Shown here in pieces: positions 37,767 to 46,990 of a DNA stretch of 64,000 nucleotides (positions within the stretch are counted from its first letter, which is position 1; every line of letters begins with the position of its first letter). The translations under genes were made by a program, and so were the position numbers. The notes under the pieces were generated by a model. It was not told the DNA's origin, did no database searches, and worked only from the letters and a program-made list of their open reading frames with translations. Location: contig NZ_JQBM01000001.1 in assembly GCF_001437355.1 (NCBI RefSeq), positions 62,001 through 126,000 of the forward strand, in the 5' to 3' direction. Origin of the DNA: Weissella viridescens (GTDB lineage: Bacteria > Bacillota > Bacilli > Lactobacillales > Lactobacillaceae).

Positions 37767-39013
37767 ATGACATCTGTCTTAATTATTGGGTCTGGTGCCC
37801 GCGAATTTATCTTTGCTAAAACATTTGCGCAGTCTGTTGACCAAGTTTTTGTTGCCCCAGGTAATGCAGGTATGCGTGAGGCTGGCTATGAAACGGTTAA
37901 TTTAACGGATATTCCTGATTTAATTGCATTTGCTCAAAGTCAAAAAATTGATTTGACTTTGTCGGCTCTGAAGCACTATTGACCGACGGTATCGTTGACG
38001 CTTTTCAAGCGGCAGGATTACCGATCTTTGGTCCAACAAAATCTGCTGCCCAGTTGGAAGGGTCAAAGGCATTTACTAAAGCCCTCCTACAAAAATATGA
38101 TATTCCAACGGCCGATTCCGTGACTGTAACAAATCTAAACGAGGCCAAACAAGTCCTCAACACCCATGCTTATCCAGTTGTTGTTAAACTTGATGGTTTA
38201 GCTTTAGGTAAGGGGGTTAGCATCTATGAACATCCAGAAACTGCTTTAGCGGGCATTGAAAATATCTACGAACAAGATTCCCAAGCCCCTTTAGTTATCG
38301 AGGAATTTATGCAGGGACCTGAATTTTCAATCTTTTCTTTTGTCGGAAAAGAACAAGTCGTTCACGCGCCGATTGCCCAAGACCACAAACGTCTCTTAGA
38401 TGGCGATCGTGGACCAAACACTGGTGGTATGGGTGCCTATAGTCCGGTTCGCTGGATTGGTGAAGATGTCGTACAAACAGCCATTACATCGCTCGTTGAA
38501 CCCGTTCTAGCAGCCATGCGAGCGGAAGGCACACCCTTTGAGGGCATTTTGTATACCGGCGTTATGTTGACTGAAGCTGGACCAAAGGTTATTGAATACA
38601 ACGTCCGTTTCGGAGACCCAGAAGCACAAGTTGTTCTGCCACAATTGACGAGTGATTTGTACACAAATATCATGGAATTGCTTGCTGGCAAACCAACCAA
38701 TATGACTTGGCAAGATACTGATGTCTATCTTGGTGTAACGCTAGCTGCTCCGGGTTATCCGGTAAATCCTGAAAAGGGGCTGCCGTTACCAGCATTGCCA
38801 AATGATGTTCAAATCGATTATGCTGGTGTCAAGCAGCAAACAAATCAACTTGTTAGTAACGGGGGGCGTGTGTTAACTGCAGTTATTCATCGACCAACGA
38901 TGGTGACTGCCCAAACTGATTTGTATGCCGCATTAGATCAGACACACACGGACTTGGTCTACCGACATGATATCGGGCACCAGGCTGTGGTAGCAGAATT
39001 AGCAGAGGAGTAA
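37767..39013 (+). pseudogene. purD: Phosphoribosylamine--glycine ligase, frameshifted
   Basis: PurD joins glycine to phosphoribosylamine. The 5' part (MTSVLIIGSGAREFIFAKTFAQ...KIDLT) meets ACTTTGTCGG near 37957-37962; restoring one T (ACTTTTGTCGG) yields IDLTFVGSEALLTDGIVDAFQAAGLPIFGP and joins the rest of the ATP-grasp enzyme (KLDGLALGKGVSIY, EFMQGPEFSIFSF, RGPNTGGMGAYSP, EYNVRFGDPEAQ) to the stop at 39013. So a single T was lost from a run of four. As written, no complete PurD is made. It lies between purH and fhs. Confidence 0.88.
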
Positions 39014-39019
39014 TGGCAG

Positions 39020-40681
39020 ATGTTAAGTGATATTGAAATTGCACAAGATGCAGAAGTTTGGCCAATTGAAAAAATCGCCGATAAGATTGGACTTGAAAAA
39101 TCGGAATGGCAACCGTATGGCTGGGATAAAGCCAAAATCACATTGGGACATGAACATGATAATGATCCATTGGGTAAGTTGATTTTGGTAATCTCAATTA
39201 ATCCAACCGCGGCTGGTGAAGGAAAATCAACGGTTACTGTCGGATTAGGCGATGCCCTCGCTAAGGTTGATGAAAAAACCATGATTGCTTTGCGTGAACC
39301 ATCTTTGGGCCCTGTGATGGGGATGAAAGGCGGCGCGACAGGTGGTGGCTATTCACAAGTCATTCCAATGGCGGATATTAACTTACACTTCACAGGTGAC
39401 TTCCATGCGTTAACGAGTGCGCACAATACTTTAGCCGCATTAATTGACAATAGTATTTATCAAGGTAACCCGCTAAATATTGATCCACGTCGTGTCCTTT
39501 GGAAGCGTGCATTAGATGTGAATGACCGTGCCTTACGTCATGCCACAATTGGTCTTGGTGGTCCAACAAGTGGCGTGCCACGTGAAGACGGCTTTGATAT
39601 TACCGTTGCATCCGAACTCATGGCTATTCTAACGTTATCTACGGACTTGATGGACATGAAGCAACGGATTGAAAAGATTGTGATTGCAGATACGTATGAC
39701 CGTCAGCCTGTAACTGTTGCTGACTTAGGCGTAGCTGGTGCTTTAACGACTTTGTTGAAAGATGCCATTCACCCTAATTTGGTTCAAACGTTGGCGCACA
39801 CGCCAACTTTGATTCACGGCGGACCTTTTGCCAATATTGCCCAAGGAACAAATTCGGTCCAAGCAACCAAAACAGCACTTCAATTATCAAACTACGTCGT
39901 CACGGAAGCTGGCTTCGGTGCTGACCTTGGTGGTGAAAAGTTTTTGGACTTTAAAGTACCGCTTTTGGGTAAGACGCCTGACACGATTGTGATCGTTGCC
40001 ACTGTTCGCGCTTTAAAGATGCATGGTGGCCTGGCTAAAGATGAGCTCAAACAACCCAATGTGGCTGCACTACAAAATGGTTTGGCAAATCTTGGACAAC
40101 ATCTATCAAGTATGAAGCGTTATGGCGTACCTGTTGTGGTCGCCATTAATCAATTTACAGATGACACAGCTGAAGAATTACAAACAATCAAAGACTATGC
40201 TGCTGAATTTGATGTACCAGCATACGTTGCTGATGTCTGGGGGCAAGGTGGTGCAGGGGCACGCGAATTAGCTGCCGGTGTAATTGAAGCAACGCATCAA
40301 CCATCTGACTTTACGCCGCTTTATACACCAGAAGATGCCGCGATTGATAAGCTAAATAAAATTGCCCAAACCATTTATGGTGCCCAGGGCGTTGAACTAT
40401 CTGAAAAGGCTCAAAAACAACTCAAGCGTTTCGCCAAGTATGGTTGGGATAAATTACCCATTATCATGGCTAAAACGCAATACTCACTTTCTGATGATCC
40501 TAAAAAATTAGGTGCACCATCAGACTTCACAATTCATGTACGAGAATTTGTTCCCAAATTAGGGGCTGGTTTCTTAGTTGCAATGACTGGTTCAATCTTA
40601 ACGATGCCAGGTTTGCCTAAACATCCAGCTGCCAATGACATTGATATTGACGAGGACGGTACAATCCGTGGCTTATTCTAG
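39020..40681 (+). CDS. fhs: Formate--tetrahydrofolate ligase
   Basis: 553 residues, normal length. It makes 10-formyl-THF from formate, THF and ATP. The ATP loop [20 protein letters not shown], the [23 protein letters not shown] segment and [18 protein letters not shown] are diagnostic. Being last in the purine operon, it links one-carbon supply to PurN and PurH. GAGGAG lies upstream of the ATG within the purD tail. Confidence 0.96.
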   Translation: MLSDIEIAQDAEVWPIEKIADKIGLEKSEWQPYGWDKAKITLGHEHDNDPLGKLILVISINPTAAGEGKSTVTVGLGDALAKVDEKTMIALREPSLGPVMGMKGGATGGGYSQVIPMADINLHFTGDFHALTSAHNTLAALIDNSIYQGNPLNIDPRRVLWKRALDVNDRALRHATIGLGGPTSGVPREDGFDITVASELMAILTLSTDLMDMKQRIEKIVIADTYDRQPVTVADLGVAGALTTLLKDAIHPNLVQTLAHTPTLIHGGPFANIAQGTNSVQATKTALQLSNYVVTEAGFGADLGGEKFLDFKVPLLGKTPDTIVIVATVRALKMHGGLAKDELKQPNVAALQNGLANLGQHLSSMKRYGVPVVVAINQFTDDTAEELQTIKDYAAEFDVPAYVADVWGQGGAGARELAAGVIEATHQPSDFTPLYTPEDAAIDKLNKIAQTIYGAQGVELSEKAQKQLKRFAKYGWDKLPIIMAKTQYSLSDDPKKLGAPSDFTIHVREFVPKLGAGFLVAMTGSILTMPGLPKHPAANDIDIDEDGTIRGLF

Positions 40682-40700
40682 GACCCAATTATTGGATGCG

Positions 40701-40728
40701 ATGGGTATGCCTCCGTAAGGATACCCAT
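40701..40728 (+). terminator. Hairpin at the end of the purine operon
   Basis: ATGGGTAT/ATACCCAT with an inner CCT/AGG forms a stable stem with one bulged base. The following sequence is only moderately T-rich, so termination may be partial and ribB could receive read-through. Confidence 0.55.
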
Positions 40729-40780
40729 TGACTCTATTCTGTTACTGTTGTTTTATTTATATTTAAGGAGCGAATATTTC

Positions 40781-41413
40781 ATGAACACTTCAATCGAAGA
40801 TGCTGTCCGTTACATGGCCCAAGGTGGGTTGGCCGTTATTGTTGATGATGAGAACCGCGAAAATGAGGAGGACTTGGTCGGCATTGGATCTAAAATGACA
40901 CCGGAAAATGTCAACTTTATGGTCACCCATGCTCGTGGTTTGCTTTGTGCCCCAATTACACAATCAATTGCCGACCGTTTAGGTTTGGTTCAAATGGTTG
41001 AGAACAACACTGAAGTGAACGGTACCCGTTTCACACTTTCAATCGATGGCAGCCATGCCGCAACTGGTGTTACGACTGGTGTTTCTGCCTTTGATCGCTC
41101 TGCCACACTACAACACTTAGCTGACCCTGAAGCCAAGGCAGAAGATTTCGTTCACCCTGGTCACAGTTTTCCACTAGTTGGTGAAGATGGTGGTGTAATG
41201 GCACGTGACGGTCATACCGAAGCCACTATCGATTTAGCACGTTTAGCTGGTGAAACCGAGGTAGGCGCTATTTGTGAGATCTTATTAGAAGATGGGCACA
41301 TGGCGCGTGAAGCTGATCTACGTCAATTCGCCGAAGACTTTGATTTACCCTTTATCTCAATTGAACAACTAACAGACTATGTTCGCGAACATGGTAACTC
41401 CGCCATCGTTTAG
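40781..41413 (+). CDS. ribB: 3,4-dihydroxy-2-butanone-4-phosphate synthase, stand-alone
   Basis: 210 residues from the ATG at 40781 (AAGGAG upstream). It converts ribulose-5-phosphate to the four-carbon unit of riboflavin. The catalytic acidic loop VDDENRENEEDLVG and the C-terminal HTEATIDLARLAGE motif are intact. Only the RibB domain is present; no GTP cyclohydrolase II domain is fused and no other riboflavin gene is in the window. It lies between the purine operon and a strong terminator. Confidence 0.93.
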   Translation: MNTSIEDAVRYMAQGGLAVIVDDENRENEEDLVGIGSKMTPENVNFMVTHARGLLCAPITQSIADRLGLVQMVENNTEVNGTRFTLSIDGSHAATGVTTGVSAFDRSATLQHLADPEAKAEDFVHPGHSFPLVGEDGGVMARDGHTEATIDLARLAGETEVGAICEILLEDGHMAREADLRQFAEDFDLPFISIEQLTDYVREHGNSAIV

Positions 41414-41433
41414 TCCTAGAACATAAAAATCAT

Positions 41434-41472
41434 AAAAAAGCTTAGCTGATTGACGTCAGCTAAGCTTTTTTT
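41434..41472. terminator. Strong bidirectional terminator after ribB
   Basis: A 16-bp stem (AAAAAAGCTTAGCTGA with TCAGCTAAGCTTTTTT) with a six-base loop lies between the convergent ribB and Rgg-like genes. Confidence 0.92.
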
Positions 41473-41501
41473 GTTTGTTTCGTTCAAGTAATCCATCGTA
41501 G

Positions 41502-42349
41502 TTAGATTGTATTTTTTATTTCAGTAATTTCATGGTTGATGCTATCCAATAATTCAATATCTTCTAAGGTTGCAATTATCTGCACATACTTATTAACTTC
41601 TTGATCATTCTTCCTGGCAAGAGCTTTTCGAACATGGGCGGTTAATGCGATATCATATCGATGAACGAGTTTGGCATACCTGATTGATTCATCAAATACC
41701 TGATTGATTCATCAAATACCTGTTCACTTTCTGATGCCGCATCGTCCAAAAGCAACAGAAGACCTAAATTATTTAAAAATGAAGCTTTTAAAGCAATTAA
41801 TTCAGGGTACTCGTGTGAAATTTTATCAATTCCTAATTTCGCAACATTCTCGGCCACTTTGACAGGTAAAAACGCTATCAAATCATTCAAAACGTAAAGG
41901 TCTGTTCGATTCCAGTTTTCTACCAATTGAAACTTGTTCCAAACGGCCTGGATAGTTTCTTGTAATTGATGTCTATCCGTAGTAGTACGTCGCCATAGAG
42001 CATCTGATAGCATATAAATATTTTCAGTCATGGCGTTTTCTTCAAAATTACGCGTAGCTTGCACATTCTCAATCTTTCTAAGGTGAAAACTATGGGGAGC
42101 TTGTGTATCTATATTTTTAAAATAAGCTTCTAAAGCAGAGTTACTTTTTTCACCCATATAACGGCGCTCAAAATCTGACAATGAAATGCCCAGCCGATTA
42201 ATTAATTTCATGGCGGTTTCAAACGAGGGCTCGTGTGTGCCATTTTCGATTTTCGAGATGGTTGAGCGCGAAACAATACCGTCAGACAGCTCTTTTTGTT
42301 TAATGTTTCTTTCGATACGAATCTGTTTTAATAACCCGCCAAAAAACAT
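41502..42349 (-). pseudogene. Rgg/GadR/MutR-like regulator broken by a 20-bp duplication
   Basis: The ATG at 42349 follows GGGAGG on the minus strand. An Xre-type helix-turn-helix (about 5-60, LLKQIRIERNIKQKELSDGIVSRSTISKIENG) is followed by a long helical domain typical of Rgg regulators. A tandem 20-bp repeat (41681-41720) shifts the frame after VFDESIRY; the current frame stops at 41642. With one copy removed it continues AKLVHRYDIALTAHVRKALARKNDQ... to 41502, giving about 275 residues. Such regulators usually control a neighbouring gene, here the divergent dehydrogenase. The lost C-terminus is the peptide-binding/dimer part, so function is doubtful. Confidence 0.82.
41681..41720. repeat. 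Tandem 20-bp duplication in the Rgg-like gene
   Basis: Two identical 20-bp units follow one another; ATACCTG occurs at each boundary, so the single-copy ancestor carried ATACCTG twice, 20 bp apart. Slippage between these direct repeats explains the duplication. Confidence 0.92.
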
Positions 42350-42392
42350 GATCAAACCTCCCTATATGCTTTACGTGTGACTATACGACACA

Positions 42393-42411
42393 TTTTCCAT
42401 GCGCTGGAAAA
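42393..42411. promoter_or_regulatory. Inverted repeat between the Rgg-like and SDR genes
   Basis: TTTTCCA and TGGAAAA are perfect inverted halves around TGCGC, placed between two divergent genes. This is the expected form of an operator for the Rgg-like regulator controlling itself and the dehydrogenase. The rest of the 200-base interval shows no clear promoter. Confidence 0.5.
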
Positions 42412-42555
42412 TTAGTGATAGTCTGTAATTAATCAACGATGGCCATGGGCTAAACATGATGAATTTTAACATAGTCTATCAGAAAAATTATAGGTCACTT
42501 CATCCAACTTGGTTTTTGGATTGCTTGTAACCCATGTGAATAGGAGCGTATCAAT

Positions 42556-43287
42556 ATGAAAAATATCGTCATTACTGGAGGCACTTCTGGTGTTGGTTAT
42601 GCTATCGCTAAAAGTTTGATTAACGAAGATGTCTCAATTATTATTATTGGTCGGCAAAAAATCAAGGCTCAGCGAGCAGCTTCAAGACTAGGAGATAAGG
42701 CATTTCCAGTCACGGGTGATCTATCAACTCCAAGTGATCGTGCAAAAGTTGTGGATGAAATACAAACTAGATTTAAACACGTTGATATTTTGATCCATAG
42801 TGCTGGCGTTATACCACATAATAAAATAGAGAATATCAATACCAATTTAGCTGCGCATTACTATCTAACGCTGGCCTTAACAAACCAATTAAATAATAGC
42901 CGCATCCTAATCGTTACAGGAAATCCGACCGTCATACAAAGATTTCCAGTCAATGAAATGCAATCAACCCCAGTTTTTAAAGCGGCTTGGATACTAACAC
43001 ATAAGACGCTTTTAATGCTTTATTTAGCTAAAATGTTCCGTTCGGTTGGGACAACAGTAAACAGTTTTTTCCCAGGGGATGTAAAAAGTGACTTAATGTC
43101 TTATACTCGCAGTCTATCAAATACCTCTGTATCGGTGGCCAAACATTTAGCCATAGATTCAGCTTTTGACGAACAAACAGGGCACTTTTATGACAACTTG
43201 GGAGAGCTTGTTGAATTAGATGCCAAATTGTATAATCCGATAAATGCCGAAAAAATTCTCTCAAAATATTTAGATTTAGAAAGTTAA
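42556..43287 (+). CDS. Short-chain dehydrogenase-like protein, catalytic Tyr not evident
   Basis: 243 residues. It has the SDR cofactor loop TGGTSGVGYAIAKSL (about 6-20), GRQKIKAQRAASRLG for NADP(H)-type contact, and VDILIHSAGVIPHNK. Where YxxxK should lie, the sequence reads WILTHKTLLMLYLAK: the Lys is kept but the residue four before it is Ile, and the active Ser strand (LIVTGNPTV) has no Ser. It may be non-catalytic or use another residue. AGGAG precedes the ATG. Divergent from the broken Rgg-like regulator. Confidence 0.78.
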   Translation: MKNIVITGGTSGVGYAIAKSLINEDVSIIIIGRQKIKAQRAASRLGDKAFPVTGDLSTPSDRAKVVDEIQTRFKHVDILIHSAGVIPHNKIENINTNLAAHYYLTLALTNQLNNSRILIVTGNPTVIQRFPVNEMQSTPVFKAAWILTHKTLLMLYLAKMFRSVGTTVNSFFPGDVKSDLMSYTRSLSNTSVSVAKHLAIDSAFDEQTGHFYDNLGELVELDAKLYNPINAEKILSKYLDLES

Positions 43288-43293
43288 TACGCT

Positions 43294-43333
43294 AAACAAA
43301 CCCGACTGTATATTTTACAACCGGGTTTGTTTT
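43294..43333. terminator. Bidirectional terminator between the SDR gene and HicDH
   Basis: AAACAAACCCG/CGGGTTTGTTT forms an 11-bp stem across a 17-base loop, with T and A runs suited to both convergent genes. Confidence 0.88.
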
Positions 43334-43334
43334 A

Positions 43335-44285
43335 TTAAAGTTCATTATTTTCAATTTTTTCGAGCAATAAGTGGTAGCGTTCCGTTACAAAGTCATAAGA
43401 CCCTGTTAACTTTGTTTCTTCTTCATCAGTTAAGTGTAGATGACCATGACCTAACACACCATCGCGCCCAATAACAGCAGGATATGATAGGGCAACTTCA
43501 TGACCCTCACGGAACGTTGATACGGGTAATTCTTCATGACTATCATTCAAAATTGTTTCGGTAAGACGAAGGGCAGAAGCAGCAATCGCATAACTCGTAT
43601 AACCTTTACCATTCAAAACACGGTATCCATTATCGCGGGAAATATTGGCAATTTGATTAAGGTCAATGCCTTTTTCCGCGGCAACGGGTTCGATAGATTC
43701 ATCTAGAATCTTGACAGTTGACCACGCTGTAAATTGTGAATTTCCATGCTCACCTAAGTTATAGCCTTGAACCGAACGCGGATCAACATCGAAAGTTTCT
43801 CCAACGGCATTCTTCATACGGGCAGTATCAAGTAGCGTTCCGGTTCCAATGACTTTTTCTTTGGGGAAACCAGTCAACTTTTGGTAAAGCGTTACAATCA
43901 CATCATTCGGATTCGTAATCACTACCAGAACACCATTGAACTTAGTTGCCTTCAACTTTGCAGCAACCGATTTCAATTGTTTCGCATTGTACTCAGCTTC
44001 AATAAAGCGGGCATTACCCCCGGTTGCATTTTTTTGAAGCCCAATATTCCCAAGTGCAGAGATAATCACATCAGCGTCATCAAGGGCATCCCAATCGTTT
44101 GAAATGATATTTGCATGGTGTTTTAAATTCGGTTGAGCTTCAATTAAATCTAAGACTTCTGAATCCAATTTCTCCGGATTTGAATCAATTAGCACATAAT
44201 CATCAGCTAATCCCTGAAAAATAGCACCTTCTGCAACAGCACCTCCAACGTGTCCAGTTCCAATAATTCCAATCTTACGTGTCAT
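43335..44285 (-). CDS. L-2-hydroxyisocaproate dehydrogenase (L-HicDH / L-LDH family)
   Basis: 316 residues. It reduces branched or bulky 2-keto acids to L-2-hydroxy acids with NADH. KIGIIGTGHVGGAVAEG binds NAD, VIGTGTLLDTARM carries the substrate Arg, and YNLGEHGNSQFTAWS carries the active His with Asn instead of the LDH Asp. The NIGLQKNATGGNARF loop replaces the LDH specificity loop. These features follow the L-HicDH described from Weissella confusa rather than ordinary lactate dehydrogenase. It has a strong promoter shared in sequence with the aminotransferase operon at 48 kb. Confidence 0.9.
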   Translation of the reverse strand: MTRKIGIIGTGHVGGAVAEGAIFQGLADDYVLIDSNPEKLDSEVLDLIEAQPNLKHHANIISNDWDALDDADVIISALGNIGLQKNATGGNARFIEAEYNAKQLKSVAAKLKATKFNGVLVVITNPNDVIVTLYQKLTGFPKEKVIGTGTLLDTARMKNAVGETFDVDPRSVQGYNLGEHGNSQFTAWSTVKILDESIEPVAAEKGIDLNQIANISRDNGYRVLNGKGYTSYAIAASALRLTETILNDSHEELPVSTFREGHEVALSYPAVIGRDGVLGHGHLHLTDEEETKLTGSYDFVTERYHLLLEKIENNEL

Positions 44286-44329
44286 GTCTCTACCTCATTT
44301 CATTGACTGAATGCTTGTTTATGGTAGCA

Positions 44330-44358
44330 ATATTAAATCTTTTCTCATTTATTGTCAA
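44330..44358 (-). promoter_or_regulatory. HicDH promoter, near-identical to the aminotransferase promoter
   Basis: On the minus strand, TTGACA and TAATAT are separated by 17 bases. The spacer contains AAATGAGAAAAGATT. Over 30 bases it differs at only three positions from 48233-48261, including 14 of 17 spacer bases that a promoter does not require. Confidence 0.8.
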
Positions 44359-44492
44359 TTAATCTAACCAAAATAATATAAAAATGGTAAATAATCAACA
44401 AGTCTTGTGATTACATGCCATTCTATATACAAGGACATGGTGACGTCTTATAAAGTTGTATGCTTTATGATTCATTGGAAATGCACAATCTT

Positions 44493-44506
44493 TGAAAGCG
44501 CATACA
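44493..44506. promoter_or_regulatory. Candidate cre site upstream of the gluconate permease
   Basis: TGAAAGCGCATACA matches the CcpA consensus TGWAANCGNTNWCA at all but one position. It lies about 75 bases before the permease start, where catabolite repression of gluconate uptake would be expected. Confidence 0.55.
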
Positions 44507-44581
44507 TTAGCTACACAGGGTGTGTTACACTAATTATCGAAGAGTTATATTTCACAAATTATTTTGAGTTGGAGAGAACTT

Positions 44582-45937
44582 ATGGAGTCACTTATTGTAC
44601 TATTTTTGGGAATTGCTTTGTTATTGTTTTTAATCATCAAAGTTAAGATGAATACATTCATTGCTCTCATTTTCACTTCTGTTGTTGTTGGATTAGGATT
44701 AGGGATGAACTTCGTTGAAATCCCACTTTCGATTGAAAAAGGAATCGGCAGTTCGCTAGGGGAACTAGCCATCGTGTTCGGGTTCGGAGCCATTCTTGGG
44801 CGTTTAGTATCTGATGCCGGAGGTGCTTATCGCATTGCCCACACTTTAATTAATGTTTTTGGAAGAAAGTACGTTCAACTTGCGGTGATGATTGCGTCAT
44901 TCATTTTGGGAATTGCGTTATTCTTCGAAGTGGGGATGGTTATCTTAATTCCAATCGTATTTGCTATTGCACTTGAAGTTGGGGTGCCATTGCTTTACCT
45001 TGGAATCCCAATGGCAGCTGCCTTGTCAGTTACTCACGGATTTTTACCACCACATCCTGCACCAACTGCCATTACGGCAGCCTTGGGTGCAAACCCAGGA
45101 CATGTTTTGATGTATGGGTTCTTGATCGCCGTGCCAGCAGCATTAATTGCTGGACCCGTCTTTACAAAGGTCGCTCAAAAGTACGCACCTGATGCTTTCA
45201 AAATTAAGAAGGAATTAAGTGCTTTTGGGGAGGTTAAGTCATTCACCTTGGCTGACACGCCTTCATTTGGATTAGCATTGTTAACAAGTTTGTTCCCAGT
45301 GATTTTGATGGGGCTTACAACGCTTTATACGGTCGTTATGCATGATGGAGTAGCACCAAGTAAGGCCACTGGTCTTGATAGTTTTGTTGCCATGATTGGA
45401 AATCCTGTTGGTGCGATGATTATTTCTTTGGCCTTTGCGCTCTGGTCAATGGGCTGGCATCAACGTAAGTCAGCTAAGCAAATGAATGCCACCATTGAAT
45501 CAGCCGTGAAGTCTATCGCCATGTTATTACTTATCATTGGTGGTGGGGCTGCTTTCAAGCAGATTTTGATTGACGGCGGTATTTCAAATGAAATTTCACA
45601 TCTGTTCATGAACTCAGCCTTATCACCACTATTGCTCGCATGGATTATTACCGTAGTCCTACGAGTGGCCTTAGGTTCAGCGACCGTCGCTGCATTGACA
45701 GCAGCAGGGCTAGTGCAACCGTTGATGGTTTCAGCTTCTGTGAACCCAGCCTTAATGGTCCTTTCAATTGGGGCCGGATCACTGGCAGCTTCCCACGTAA
45801 ATGACGCTGGTTTCTGGATGTTTAAGGAATACTTTGACCTTAGCGTTAAACAAACTTTGCAAATCTGGACAGTACTTGAGACCTTAATCTCAGTCGTTGG
45901 ATTGATTATGGTTTTGTTGCTAAGTCTAGTCGTATAA
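44582..45937 (+). CDS. gntP: Gluconate permease (GntP family)
   Basis: 451 residues from the ATG at 44582, with GGAGA upstream. About twelve membrane helices; the GntP signatures include FGAILGRLVSDAGGAYRIA, GFLPPHPAPTAITAALGANPG and ALGSATVAALTAAGLVQPL. It imports gluconate with protons. No gluconate kinase or 6-phosphogluconate dehydrogenase lies next to it. Likely repressed by CcpA through the site at 44493. Confidence 0.92.
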   Translation: MESLIVLFLGIALLLFLIIKVKMNTFIALIFTSVVVGLGLGMNFVEIPLSIEKGIGSSLGELAIVFGFGAILGRLVSDAGGAYRIAHTLINVFGRKYVQLAVMIASFILGIALFFEVGMVILIPIVFAIALEVGVPLLYLGIPMAAALSVTHGFLPPHPAPTAITAALGANPGHVLMYGFLIAVPAALIAGPVFTKVAQKYAPDAFKIKKELSAFGEVKSFTLADTPSFGLALLTSLFPVILMGLTTLYTVVMHDGVAPSKATGLDSFVAMIGNPVGAMIISLAFALWSMGWHQRKSAKQMNATIESAVKSIAMLLLIIGGGAAFKQILIDGGISNEISHLFMNSALSPLLLAWIITVVLRVALGSATVAALTAAGLVQPLMVSASVNPALMVLSIGAGSLAASHVNDAGFWMFKEYFDLSVKQTLQIWTVLETLISVVGLIMVLLLSLVV

Positions 45938-45951
45938 AACTAAATGAAAGA

Positions 45952-45980
45952 TGTCTTCGTTACAAGTGGAGACTTTTTTT
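45952..45980 (+). terminator. Terminator of the gluconate permease gene
   Basis: GTCTTC pairs with GGAGAC across nine bases and is followed by seven T's. Confidence 0.75.
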
Positions 45981-45984
45981 ATAC

Positions 45985-46019
45985 AAAAAAGGAAGGTAGC
46001 GGGGGCTACCTTCCTTTTT
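45985..46019. terminator. Strong bidirectional terminator
   Basis: AAAAAGGAAGGTAGC/GCTACCTTCCTTTTT is a perfect 15-bp stem with a four-base loop. It mainly serves the leftward aminotransferase-HicDH operon. Confidence 0.92.
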
Positions 46020-46024
46020 AATTT

Positions 46025-46969
46025 TTAGTACTCATCTAAATGTGCCACAATATCATGGTACTTATCTGAAACAAATTTGTATGATTCAGCTAACTTTGCT
46101 TCTTCGGCATCAGTGAGATCCAAATCAGCTTGTTGCAGGATGCCTTCACGACCGACGACAGCAGGATATGAAAGGTAAACATCATGTCCTGGACGTAAGT
46201 TAGAAACGGGCAATTCGCTATGACTATCTGAAAGAATGGTTTCAGTTAGTCGAATTGCTGCACCAGCAATGGCATAATTTGTATATCCCTTGGCTTGGAA
46301 TAGAAAATGACCATTGTTTCGGGACGTATCTTCGATGTCTTCTAAATCAACACCTTCACGTTCCGCAATTGGGATAATCGGATGATCCAAAATTTTAACA
46401 TTTGACCAAGCGGTAAACTGTGAGTTACCGTGTTCACCCAAGTTATAACCACTCACTGAACGAGCGTCAAGGTGAAACGCTTGTCCGACACCATTTAACA
46501 TTCGTGCTGTATCAAGCAATGTCCCCGTCCCAATTACCTTATTTTGAGGGTAGCCCGTCAACTTCTGATAGAGGGTAACCATAATATCATTTGGGTTTGT
46601 AATCACAATTAAAACCCCATGGAATTTAGTGGCCCGTAAATGCTCAGCCACTGATTTAACTTGTTTGACATTGTGGGGCACCTCAATAAAGCGTGAATTG
46701 GTCCCTGGGTTCGTTTTTTGCAAAGCAATCTTACCTACGGAAGAAATGACAACATCGGCATCATCCAATGCAGACCAATCATTCACAGTGATATTTGCAT
46801 GGTGCTTTAAATTCGGTTGTGCTTCAGTCAAATCGAGGGCTTCAGCTTCGACATGGTCGACATCCGTGTCAATCAATACATAATCGTCTGCGACACCTTA
46901 AACCACGGCACTGTGCGCAATCGCACCACCAACATGTCCGACACCAATAATTCCAATCTTTCTAGTCAT
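46025..46969 (-). pseudogene. Second L-HicDH-like gene with an in-frame TAA at codon 24
   Basis: The ATG at 46969 opens MTRKIGIIGVGHVGGAIAHSAVV, then TAA (46898-46900), then GVADDYVLIDTDVDHVEAE... without further interruption to 46025. The paralogue at 43335 has FQGLADDYVLID here, so CAA (Gln) probably became TAA. Downstream, LLDTARM and YNLGEHGNSQFTAWS are intact. A restart at TTG 46876 would lack the NAD-binding loop. It follows the aminotransferase in the same operon, 21 bases apart. Confidence 0.87.
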
Positions 46970-46990
46970 AAGCTGAACGACCTTTCTGAG

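Noticed and set aside
46025..46876. HicDH-2 as a shorter gene starting at TTG 46876
   Set aside because: This start would delete the NAD-binding loop and has no ribosome site; the upstream 23 codons are clearly HicDH.
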